A stretch of DNA of 64,000 nt from Tritrichomonas musculus. Lineage: Eukaryota; Parabasalia; Tritrichomonadida; Tritrichomonadidae. Position numbers and translations under genes: made by a program. The notes under the pieces are model-generated. The model had not been told where the DNA came from and did no database searches. It saw only the letters and a list, made by a program, of their open reading frames with translations. Position 1 is the first letter of the stretch. Every line of letters starts with the position of its first letter. Of this stretch, positions 21,611-31,203 are shown one piece after another. The stretch lies in NCBI GenBank assembly GCA_039105265.1, contig JAPFFF010000055.1:1054001-1118000 (forward strand). Direction: 5' to 3'.

Positions 21611-22216
21611 ATGCCAATACCGCATATGGTTTCATGGGAATTTTTTATCCCATCTTTAAGTAATTTTTTCCCTGTTGTTGATCTAAATGCTTACATTGAA
21701 CTGAATGAATCTAGTGAACCAACAGAATCTAATGAACAGAATGAATTTAGAGAACTTGATAACATTTACTTTATATTCGATGATATGTTTGGAGAATTAG
21801 AAAATGTTAATGCATATGATTCGGGTGATTTTAATTATTTTTCATATGATGATGACTTTTACTTTGAAAACAACTCTTTTAATAACGAGGTTTATTTTTC
21901 ATCAGAGCCAACACATCCTACATATGAAAAGGCAAATGATGTTCAAAGGGAATTCCATCAATATGTGATATTAGATAAATTTAATTCTTACTTCAGGAAG
22001 ATATATTACTCTTTTTTATATGGAATAAAGAAAAATAGAAATACAGATCAAAATAAGAAAAAACAAATTCAATATTTTAAAGAATTCAAAATTCACCGCA
22101 GTTACGTTGAAAGCAAAAATATTACTAAAAAATTCAGAAAGAGTTCCCATTTTAACTTTACAAATCAAAATAAAAATCGAAAAATCAGGCATTTAAAGAA
22201 AGCCATTATATTATAA
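21611..22216 (+). CDS. Hypothetical protein, acidic N-half and basic C-half
   Basis: A 201-residue protein I do not recognise. Residues 30-110 are rich in Glu, Asp, Asn, Phe and Tyr (DDMFGELENV, SYDDDFYFENN). Residues 110-201 are strongly basic (GIKKNRN, NKKKQIQYFKEFKIH, NKNRKIRHLKKAIIL). There is no signal peptide or membrane helix. The charge split would suit a nuclear or nucleic-acid-linked protein, but that is a guess. An initiator-like TCACTTT ten bases before the ATG supports this start and a real gene. Confidence 0.6.
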   Translation: MPIPHMVSWEFFIPSLSNFFPVVDLNAYIELNESSEPTESNEQNEFRELDNIYFIFDDMFGELENVNAYDSGDFNYFSYDDDFYFENNSFNNEVYFSSEPTHPTYEKANDVQREFHQYVILDKFNSYFRKIYYSFLYGIKKNRNTDQNKKKQIQYFKEFKIHRSYVESKNITKKFRKSSHFNFTNQNKNRKIRHLKKAIIL

Positions 22217-22555
22217 AATTATCGTTTTAGTAAAAAAAAAAAAATTATATATAATTTTATATTGTATACATATCAGTTATCATTGATTGTTCAAAATTTA
22301 GTGGTATTCACATATTATTCAAATCAAATAGTAAAAGATTATACATTTTTTATAATATGTGAATTTTCATGTTAACAAAAGCATATAATTATGATTCAAA
22401 TGAAAATTTGAAATGATGTTTAGCACCAAAATAACGATCCCAATTAGAAAAAGTAATAATCAATATATCAATAATAAAGTTAGTATAAAGCCCAATACTT
22501 TTATTTTGAATAAAATATTTTCCGAAATTTTAAATGAAGTATGACGAAAAGCTAA
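22217..22555. other. AT-rich spacer
   Basis: No gene, repeat or motif of note was seen between the 201-aa gene and the following remnant. Confidence 0.5.
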
Positions 22556-22830
22556 TCCTCAGGCAGCTCCCTGAACCTCCTTGCTAATTTTTCGGCTAGC
22601 ATATAAACAGGGTGAGCTTTTTTGTCTCGATAATTTCCAATTTTAGTCATAAGATCTGAAGACACTGAAATTGAATCTGGCTCATCCAACTTAATCGCTA
22701 ACTTGCTGAATAGTATAAGCATATTACACAATGTTTTTCGAGATTTATCATCGAATTAAGAGTCCATGCAAAAATCTTATAAACTCTCCCATGTCTTCCA
22801 GTATGATAACGAACAAAAATGAACTTTTTT
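22556..22830 (-). pseudogene. C-terminal remnant of an unrecognised gene
   Basis: The minus strand gives a protein-like stretch (LFSKLAIKLDEPDSISVSSD, then MTKIGNYRDKKAHPVYMLAE and KLARRFRELPED, stop). Just upstream, in another frame, is VRYHTGRHGRVYKIFAWTLN. A frameshift near 22755 separates them and no start is found. Codon use and residue mix look like once-coding DNA. The family is not recognised. Confidence 0.5.
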
Positions 22831-23045
22831 TTTGGTGACAAATTGAATGCATAAAGTCAAATTAAAAAATAAAAATATTGAGAAATTTACTGAGTTTTAT
22901 TATATTTATATTTTTTATTTATTATCCATATTATTTACTATTTATATAAATATACTCTATTTTTAATGAAAATATTTATAAATGGATCAAAGTTTCGTAA
23001 AACTCCCTTAACGTACATAATATGAGAAAAAAAAAAAAAAAAAAA

Positions 23046-24063
23046 ATGAAAAATCAAAGATATTCTTATAGCCCGACATCGAAACATACAAAAAAACGCA
23101 ATAATTTTCCAGAAAAAGATGGCCATTATTATGCTGATCTTTTTTTCACTCAAGGAACTCTAATTAATCCACCAACAATTGAACATTCAGATACACCTGA
23201 AAAAGATTTTGAAGATCAAACAGTAGATACGGAATTATTTGCAAAAATATTCAGTTCACCTAAATTAAAAACTCAACATTCACCTCAATATCCACGAAAT
23301 GAAAAAGAATTAGAAAAAAGAAGGAAGTTGAAACTTAAAAAGAAGGAGCAAACAATAACATGTGAACGATTATCATCACCTAAGCCACGATCATCTTTTC
23401 AGTCTCCTCTATTTTCTGAAAAAAATCACCAAAAATTTGTCATTTCAAGCAAACAAAGAATTTATAATATCACGATTTTATGGCGTTGAAGAACAAATAA
23501 CACAACGGCAATTAGAAAAGATACTTCATTACTTCACAATTATTGAAAAAAACATCAATGAAAAACCGTTAGTTGTCAAATATATTTTCCCTTTGTGTCA
23601 AATTTTTGTGAATCAAAATTCAAATGACGATAAACTTTTTGATTCACAAAAATTGAAAGATATTCTTTTTCAATCATTCCAAAAGGCATCAACTAATTCG
23701 TTTTGGAAGGACATTTCTAACTGCATCATATCAGCTCGAATAAATGGAAAGAAAACATTCATTTCAAGAGTTTTAACTCCTAAAAAAACACGACCAAATA
23801 TACCTTCAAATAATACAAAAGATGACAATTTGGAATATTATAGCTGCTTATCAGATGAAGAATATTCAGCATCACCACAGTTAAATAAATATTATGAAGA
23901 AATCGATGAAGAGCAAAAACAGAGAAAACAAAAATTGAATCCGATTACTGAGGAAATGTCTGACACAATGATTGATGAGGAATGCAACTTTGTAGCAAGC
24001 AACAACAGCTACAATGTCCTCTGGAAAGATGAAAATGTTGATAATAGCGAAAACTCTGGTTAA
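23046..24063 (+). pseudogene. Unknown gene split by a frameshift
   Basis: The first frame runs from the ATG at 23046, right after a poly(A) run of 20 (an in-frame ATG at 23022 precedes that run), and ends at 23489. A second frame overlapping from 23362 continues to 24063. The join is near 23415-23465, where runs GAAAAAAATC and CCAAAAATTT could hide an indel. Downstream the text reads FIISRFYGVEEQITQRQLEK and KPLVVKYIFPLCQIF, followed by acidic, Ser-rich sequence. No domain is recognised with confidence. It could be a real gene with a sequencing or assembly indel, or an early pseudogene. Confidence 0.55.
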
Positions 24064-24462
24064 ATGAAACAATTATCAAAAAGCTTGGAAGTCAACATAT
24101 ACTGTAGAAATAACAACAATGATGCTCTACAGGTCTTAAGAACTAAAAATAAAACAATGGTCAAACTTATTTCAAATGGTTCAAAGGGAAAAGATTTTAA
24201 TCAAAGCGCAAGAAATTAAATAGGATCTAACTTTGTTTGCCTTGTATTTACTAGTTCAACAGGACACATGGAATGGGTCTCTAAAATGGAAAATGTTCTT
24301 TTGACAGTTAGTCTGGATGATTTCAAAAATTTTGCAGCACTCAAAATGAATAAAAGTGATATTCTTTCATTTATACAAGGTCTTAAAAAGAAGTACGAGA
24401 CAAGCAAATACAAATTTTTGATCAATGAAAACCAATTATTGAATTTCCCAGGAATTAATTAG
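24064..24462 (+). pseudogene. In-frame continuation or small broken gene
   Basis: The codon after the TAA at 24061-24063 is ATG in the same frame. It gives about 51 codons (MKQLSKSLEVNIYC...), a TAA near 24217, then an open stretch to 24462 including MEWVSKMENVLLTVSLDDF and SFIQGLKKKYETSKYKF. This looks like the tail of the preceding gene broken by two stops, or a separate decayed small gene. No family is recognised. Confidence 0.4.
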
Positions 24463-24791
24463 CTCCTCTGGAGAATGATTTAGTACTTGATTAATTTCAT
24501 AAAGAAAATACTTTAATTCAATATATCTATATTTCATTTTCGAAAGGTCTGTTTATATGCTTTTAGAATCATTCTATGAAATTTTATTGAAAATTCAGAG
24601 AGACTCTCAATTATAAAAAATTCTTTCAATTTTTCTGATAAAACTATAAATTTAAAATTAAAATTAAAACATCTTCATATAATATATATATTTATATAAA
24701 TAAAAAATGAATTTATATTTGTTACAAAAATTAGTATTTTACATAATAATTGATTGATGAAATAATTAATTGATCGTCAAAAAATAAAAAA
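24463..24791. other. AT-rich upstream region of the BspA-like gene
   Basis: A 329-base stretch of mainly A and T. No clear initiator or ACTTTTTGA core was found next to the ATG at 24792; TCAAAAAAT precedes it by about 15 bases. Confidence 0.45.
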
Positions 24792-27700
24792 ATGATTGAA
24801 GAGAGTGGATTATCCTTCCAAATAAATAAAGATAATTGCACAGCTAAAGTTATAGGATCGATTCATGCTATTAAAGATATATTAATTCCTCATTCGGTAG
24901 CCGATCAAGCAAACAAATACATTGTTACTGTTATCAAAGAAGGATCATTCAAAAATAATGCCAATATAAAATCCGTCACGATACCTGAAAATTCTTGCCT
25001 TCTCACTATTGAGCAAGGCTCATTTTCGCATTCATCAATTCATACACTTTTTATTCCAGCTAGTATTAAAGAATTCAAAGAAGGATGGTGCAAACAAACC
25101 AAAAGTTTAAATAATATTATAATTTCACCAAAAAACAAGCATTTCAAATATTTGGATGAAAAACATCAAGTCATCGTCAGAAAAAGTGATCCAAATAAAG
25201 AAATTTATGATTCAATTGTATTTGCTAGTCGTGACATTACAACAATCACAATTCCAAAAACGATCAAATATATTGAATCATATTCATTTGAGAATTGTGA
25301 ACAACTTGAAGAAATCATATTTCACAAAGATTCACAACTTCAAACAATTGGTGAAAATGCATTTTCGAACACTTCAATTAGAAGTCTTTTTATTCCCTCC
25401 AATGTTAAAGAAATAAAAGATGGATGGATTAAAAATACATCAAAATTAAAAAATATCTCAATTTCACCTCAAAACAAATACGTTAAATTCATTGAGAAAA
25501 TGATTGTTATCAAAAGTGATCCATGTAAAGAGAATTATGATAAAATTATCTTTGCCGACAAAAGTATTGAGTGTGCTACAATACCAAAGACAATCAGATA
25601 TATTGGTTCTTATTCTTTTTACAATCATAAAGATCTCAAAAAGGTTTCAATTTCTGAAGATTCAGAACTTCAAAAAATTGGTAAAAATGCATTTTCCGGC
25701 GCTAACATTACTGATCTTTTTATTCCTCAAAATGTAAAAGAACTTCAAAATGGATGGTGCAAAGGAACAAAATGTTTGAAAAAAATTATGATTTCACCAA
25801 AAAACAAGCTTTTCAAATATTTGGATGAAAAACAGTCAATTATTGTAAGAAAAAGTGATCCAAACAAAGAAAATTTTGATACAATTGCTTTTGCCAATCG
25901 TTACATTGAATGTGTCACAATTCCAGAAGCAATTAAATACATTGATTTATATTCATTTGAAAACTGCAGTCACCTTACAAATCTTTTTATTCCTGAAGAT
26001 TCAAAACTCCAAATAATTGGGAAATGTGCATTTCAATCGACTTCATTTGATAGTGTTTTCATCCCAGAATTTGTTAAAGAACTTGGAGAAGGATGGTGTA
26101 GTTGTAATAAACAGTTGGTAGACGTTGTGATCTCACCTAAAAATCCAAATTTCAAATATTTAGACAATGAGCATCAAATCATTGTAAGAAAAAGTGATCA
26201 AAACATTAATTCTTTTGATACGATTGCTTTTGCATGCAGAAATGTTAAACAATTTGAAATTCCTAAATCAATTAGATACATAGATTCTTATGCTTTTGAA
26301 AATTGTAAAAAACTTTCAATTCTCAATTTTTCAAAAAATTCCCAGCTTTTAGCAATTGGTAAACATGCTTTTATTTTCTGTAATTTTGAACAAATAACAA
26401 TTCCTTCGAGCGTTTTTCAAATAAGAAAATGTTCTTTTCAATATTGCGAAAAATTAAAGAGCATTAAATTTGAAAAAGGATCAAAAATTTGCTCTTTTGA
26501 AACAAGTTTGCTTTCTTTTTGTTATTACTTAAATCAAATCGAAATTTCAGATGATTCAAACATATTATTTATTGAAAGGAATGTGTTTTGCAATGATAAA
26601 ATCGAAAGATTATATATACCGGCAAGTGTTGAAGAATTGAAAGAAGGTTGGTGTTTTGATCTTTTGAAGTTGAAAGAAGTCATAATTTCACCAAAAAACA
26701 AGCATTTCAAATATTTGGATGAAAAACATCAAGTCATCGTCAGAAAAAGTGATCCAAATAAAGAATTTTATGATTCAATCGTATTTGCTAGTCGTGACAT
26801 TACAACAATCACAATTCCAAAAACGATCAAATATATTGAATCACATTCATTTGAGAATTGTGAACAACTTGAAGAAATCATATTTCACAAAGATTCACAC
26901 CTTCAAACAATTGGTGAAAATGCATTCTTCAGGTCATCCATCCAAACATTCATTTTACCCAAAAATGTAAAAAAAATTGGAAAAAAAGCACTATTTGAAT
27001 GCCATAAGCTGCAAAAATTTGAAATTGAAAAAGGATCAAAACTTAAATCATTACCAGAATTATTATTTAGTTATTCACAAAGTTTGAAAACAATAATTAT
27101 CCCAGAAATTTCAAGTATTCAAAGAATTGAAGCTGAAGCATTTCGTGAAACTTTATTAGAGAGTCTTTTCCTTCCGGAAACTGTTCAAGAATTAGAAGAA
27201 GGATGGTGCAAATCGACGATAAATTTGAAAGAAGTTAAGATTTCGCCGAGAAACAAGTATTTTAAATATTTGGATAAAAATCATCAAATTATTATAAGAA
27301 GAAGTGATCCAAACAAAGAAAATTTTGATACAATTGCTTTTGCATGTCGTGGTATTGAATGTGCTACAATTCCAAAAACAATTAAATACATTGATTCATA
27401 TGCATTTGAGAATTGTGAGAGACTAAAGTGTATTAAAATACCTGAAGATTCAGAAATGAAATCATTTCCAATTGATCTTTTTCGATGTAGTTCTTTAGAA
27501 AGTTTTTCAATTCTTCCCAGCATCCAAAAAAGCAAAGCGAATAAGAATTATAAATATTTAGATGAACATAATGAAATAATTGTGAAAAAAAGTAATCCAA
27601 ATTCATCAGAATTTGATACAATATTCTTTGCAAATCGTTCAATCGAATATGCATTTATTCCAAAATCAATCAAGTTCATTGAATCAATTGCATTTTATAG

Positions 27701-28595
27701 ATGTAAATGTTTGGAATGTGTTGAGTTTTCTGAAGATTCAGAACTGCAAAAAATTAGTAAATTTGCATTTTATTCTTCTACAATTCAATCTATAAAAATA
27801 CCAAAAAGTGTTTGTGAAATTGGTGTTGATGCTTTTTTTCAATGCTACCAACTTCAAGAAGTAATAATAGAAGAAGGTTCAAAATTAGAGGAAATTTCAG
27901 CAAATTTGTTTTATGAGTGCAACGACCTTACAATAATTCATTTACCTGAAGATTGTTCACTTAAAAAAATTTCATCTGCACCATTTTGTGAAACATTAAT
28001 AGAAATCCTTTTCATACCTGCAAATGTTGAGGAACTTGAAGAAGGATGGTGTTATAGTACTCCAGAACTAAAAGAAGTAGTAATTTCATCAAAAAATAAG
28101 CATTTTAAATATTTAAATCAAGATCATCAAATAATAGTTAAAAAAAGTGATTTAAATGCAGAAAATTTTGATACAATCGTTTTTGCTAATCGTAACATTA
28201 AAACTGCAATAATTCCCAAAACAATAAAATACATTGAATCTTGTGCATTCGAAAATTGCCAACAACTTGAATTTTTTGATATTCCTGAAGATTCACAACT
28301 TGAAAATATTGGTGAAGATGCTTTCAGCTACTCATCAATCAAATCATTCATCATTCCCAAAAACATGAAAAAAATAGGAAAAATTTTTCTTTATTGTTCA
28401 TATCTTGAAAGTCTTGAATTTCAAGGTGACTTATTAAATGATGATTTATACTTTTTAGGCCATTGCTTCAATTTACGAATTATTTCTTTCCCAAATGTCC
28501 AAAAACTGAAAATTTGTGATTTAAATATATTCGATTCTGATTTTCGACTTTTTATTCAGGCAGGATCAAAATTTGAATTATCTAGTTCATTTTAA
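24792..28595 (+). CDS. BspA-like LRR_5 repeat protein, 1267 aa
   Basis: The protein is built almost entirely of BspA/TpLRR-type leucine-rich repeats: IPKTIKYI.SYSFENC..L, GENAFS.SSI, LFIPA.V.EL. These are grouped into larger modules of about 110-150 residues. Each module ends with an EGWC..T..LK...ISPKNK.FKYLD linker and then IIVRKSDPN.E.FDTI.FA.R. About seven such modules are present. There is no signal peptide or membrane helix, so the protein is cytosolic or leaves by a non-classical route. BspA-type repeats mediate binding to host or matrix proteins in bacteria; the role in protists is unsettled. Two DNA blocks (about 25120-25365 and 26683-26925) are almost identical, a sign of recent internal duplication or conversion. 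The gene at 41496-44156 is a close relative. Confidence 0.88.
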   Translation: MIEESGLSFQINKDNCTAKVIGSIHAIKDILIPHSVADQANKYIVTVIKEGSFKNNANIKSVTIPENSCLLTIEQGSFSHSSIHTLFIPASIKEFKEGWCKQTKSLNNIIISPKNKHFKYLDEKHQVIVRKSDPNKEIYDSIVFASRDITTITIPKTIKYIESYSFENCEQLEEIIFHKDSQLQTIGENAFSNTSIRSLFIPSNVKEIKDGWIKNTSKLKNISISPQNKYVKFIEKMIVIKSDPCKENYDKIIFADKSIECATIPKTIRYIGSYSFYNHKDLKKVSISEDSELQKIGKNAFSGANITDLFIPQNVKELQNGWCKGTKCLKKIMISPKNKLFKYLDEKQSIIVRKSDPNKENFDTIAFANRYIECVTIPEAIKYIDLYSFENCSHLTNLFIPEDSKLQIIGKCAFQSTSFDSVFIPEFVKELGEGWCSCNKQLVDVVISPKNPNFKYLDNEHQIIVRKSDQNINSFDTIAFACRNVKQFEIPKSIRYIDSYAFENCKKLSILNFSKNSQLLAIGKHAFIFCNFEQITIPSSVFQIRKCSFQYCEKLKSIKFEKGSKICSFETSLLSFCYYLNQIEISDDSNILFIERNVFCNDKIERLYIPASVEELKEGWCFDLLKLKEVIISPKNKHFKYLDEKHQVIVRKSDPNKEFYDSIVFASRDITTITIPKTIKYIESHSFENCEQLEEIIFHKDSHLQTIGENAFFRSSIQTFILPKNVKKIGKKALFECHKLQKFEIEKGSKLKSLPELLFSYSQSLKTIIIPEISSIQRIEAEAFRETLLESLFLPETVQELEEGWCKSTINLKEVKISPRNKYFKYLDKNHQIIIRRSDPNKENFDTIAFACRGIECATIPKTIKYIDSYAFENCERLKCIKIPEDSEMKSFPIDLFRCSSLESFSILPSIQKSKANKNYKYLDEHNEIIVKKSNPNSSEFDTIFFANRSIEYAFIPKSIKFIESIAFYRCKCLECVEFSEDSELQKISKFAFYSSTIQSIKIPKSVCEIGVDAFFQCYQLQEVIIEEGSKLEEISANLFYECNDLTIIHLPEDCSLKKISSAPFCETLIEILFIPANVEELEEGWCYSTPELKEVVISSKNKHFKYLNQDHQIIVKKSDLNAENFDTIVFANRNIKTAIIPKTIKYIESCAFENCQQLEFFDIPEDSQLENIGEDAFSYSSIKSFIIPKNMKKIGKIFLYCSYLESLEFQGDLLNDDLYFLGHCFNLRIISFPNVQKLKICDLNIFDSDFRLFIQAGSKFELSSSF

Positions 28596-28639
28596 TTTAA
28601 TAAGTCACCTTGAAAAAATATTAAAATTTAATATGCAAT

Positions 28640-31134
28640 ATTTTCAATGGTTTTCACTGATTGTGGAATTTCGATCTTTGTGAGTGCTGAGCATTTTGTG
28701 AAAGCTGATTCACCAATTGAAATGAGAGGAGATAGAATAGAAATTTTTGAAAGTGAAGTACATTCGCTGAACGCCTAAATTCCCATTGATTTAACTGACG
28801 AAGGAATTGATATTTGAGTGAGAGATGTGCAACCACTGAAACATGATTCTCCAATATCAGTTATCGATGATGGAATTTCAAATTGAGATAGAGATGTGCA
28901 CTTTTTGAAAGTTGATTTTCCAAACTTCATCACAGAAGTTTGAGTGATGAACATTCATTGAATGATGATTCTTCAATTGTTACTTTGATCTGTATACGTG
29001 TATTATCGATGTAAAAAATATTAAATATCATGTGACACAGATGAAGGAATTAAAATTTCTTTCAATGATGAACATCCTTCGAATGCACCTTGTGAAATAA
29101 TTTTCACTGATGATGGAATTTCAATCTGTGACAGCGACAAACATCCATAGAATGATGATGATCCGATTTCAACTACAGATGAAGGAATCTCTACTTACGA
29201 TAATGATGAACATCCGTAGAAACAACATGATTGGAGTTTTTTCACTGATTGAGGAATGATTATTTTGGTGAGTTTAAGACAGAAACTGAATGATGATTCA
29301 CCAATTGAAGTCACTGATGGAGGAATTGTGACTTCTACAAGTGATGAACAGAAGTTGAAAGTTGAATTTTTAATTGATGTTAAAGCGTTTGGTAATGAAA
29401 CCTGTGCTAATGATGAACATCCACTAAATGAAGATTCATTAATTGAAGTAACAGATGAAGGAATTTCGATTTGTGCCAATGAAGAACATTAAAAACAGAG
29501 ACTTCGATTGTAACAATTGATGAAGGAATTTTAACTTGAGTTAATGAAGTACATCCTTGGAAAACTGAATCATAAATATTAGTTAACGATGATCGAATTT
29601 CGATTTGAGATAACGATGTGCAACCTTTGAATGCGAGTGCGTCTATTTTTGTGACAGATGATGGGATTTCTATATTTAAAAGTGGTTTACGTCCTTCAAA
29701 TGACGATTTTTCGATTGTTGTTATTGATGAAGGAATCTTTACTTGATTCAATGATGAACATCCATTAAACGTGCTTTCATAAATTACATCCACCGTTGCT
29801 GGTATTTCAATATTTTCAATTGAATAACACTCAGAAAATGCATATCCTCCAACTTTTGAGACAGTGGAAGGAATAGAAATTTGCATTAAAGACGTGCAAT
29901 GAGTAAATACAGATCCTCCGACGGTTTTCACAGAAGATGGAATTGAAATTTTCATTAGAGATGTACAAAATCCAAAAGTAGAACCTTGAATTGAATTTAT
30001 TGAATATAGTAATTCAATTTGAAGTAATGAAGAACATTTGAAGAAAGCATATTCACCAATTGAAGTAACAGACTGGGGTATTGAACGATGAACAATTTTT
30101 AAAAGCAAAAGATCCTATAGGATCATTACATGCATCATTGAGGGATGTGCAACCTTCAAAAGATCCATTACTGTTTATACCATTTTCCATACTTTTTATT
30201 TTAGTAACTGATGAATCAATCCTGATGAAATCAATATCTTTGTTTTGACGAAACATTTGATCTGTTTCTTGAAACCCAGAAATAAAAATTACTAATTTTA
30301 AACTTTGCATTTCTATTTCAGATTTTTTCAGATTGATAACATATTCGTAAATCTCTTTAAATAATTTATTAAGATATTTGATTTCAATCAAAACGTTTGG
30401 AAATTCTTTCAAACAATTTGTGAATTTTGAATTGTCGATTAATTTGTTCCTGAAAAGAACTTCTGTCATTTCTGAAAGAATTTTAATCTGGCAGTTATCA
30501 TTCAATTCCAATAAAGGTGATTTATCATCATCGGTAATAATTTGAATGCATTTGCTTTTTTCTGTTTTGAATTGCATGAGGTAAGACAATAACTCGTTGA
30601 TTTTTGGAAGAAATTCATTTGTTTTAGCTGCTGGAGAATGATGAAGTAATTCTGAAATGACAAATTGTTTGGATTTTTAAGGAAGTGAATTTAATATGAA
30701 AATATTCAATCCTTTTTTCATTAAATAGAATTCTTTATAATTATTAGAACTAAAGAATTTATCTTCTTCTGATTCTATAATCGAATATTCATCTTCTGAT
30801 GATGATGTTTTGTTGAATTGGGTTTGATAATTTTATGCAAACTTTTATTTTCATTCGTCAATTGTAATGCATCGCTTTTCAATTGTTCGTTAGCATGTAT
30901 CAATTGTTCATTGTCAGTTTTCAATTGATTATTATCAGTTATCAATTGCTGATTATTCTGAATTAATTGTTTATTTGTTTTGGTTAATTTGGTATTTTTG
31001 TCTGTCAATTGTTCTAATCTTGTTTTGAGTTTGTCCATATCTGATATTTCAGTCTCAATGTCTTCAATATCATTGATTTGTAAATTCATAACTGCAAATT
31101 CATACGAATTGTTGCCAGACCGCCAAACAGTCAC
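28640..31134 (-). pseudogene. Decayed coiled-coil / BspA LRR gene, related to the kinase-BspA fusion
   Basis: On the minus strand from 31134 comes a Gln/Asn-rich coiled coil (LTDKNTKLTKTNKQLIQNNQ), then a frame change and an in-frame TAA near 30678. A globular segment follows (30590-30200; ELNDNCQIKILSEMTEVLFR, NVLIEIKYLNKLFKEIYEYV, DIDFIRIDSSVTKI), and then LRR_5 repeats broken into short frames down to about 28650 (FKGCTSLSQIEIRSS, CSSLAQIEIPSSVTSI). The globular segment aligns by eye with residues about 600-720 of the protein at 46724-49333. The kinase part is absent. Multiple stops and frameshifts make it non-functional. Confidence 0.75.
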
Positions 31135-31203
31135 GTCATTACTTCTAATTGAGGAAATATTGGATAGATTTTCTTTGAAAACAGTAAATATTGGACAGGT
31201 AAC

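Noticed and set aside
24792-28595. Introns in long genes
   Set aside because: Every long gene is open throughout without breaks that need splicing; no parabasalid-style splice motifs were needed to extend a frame.
29256-29492. A + strand frame with repeating IEVTDEGIS / ANDEHPL text
   Set aside because: It is the antisense reading of LRR_5 repeats of the minus-strand pseudogene.
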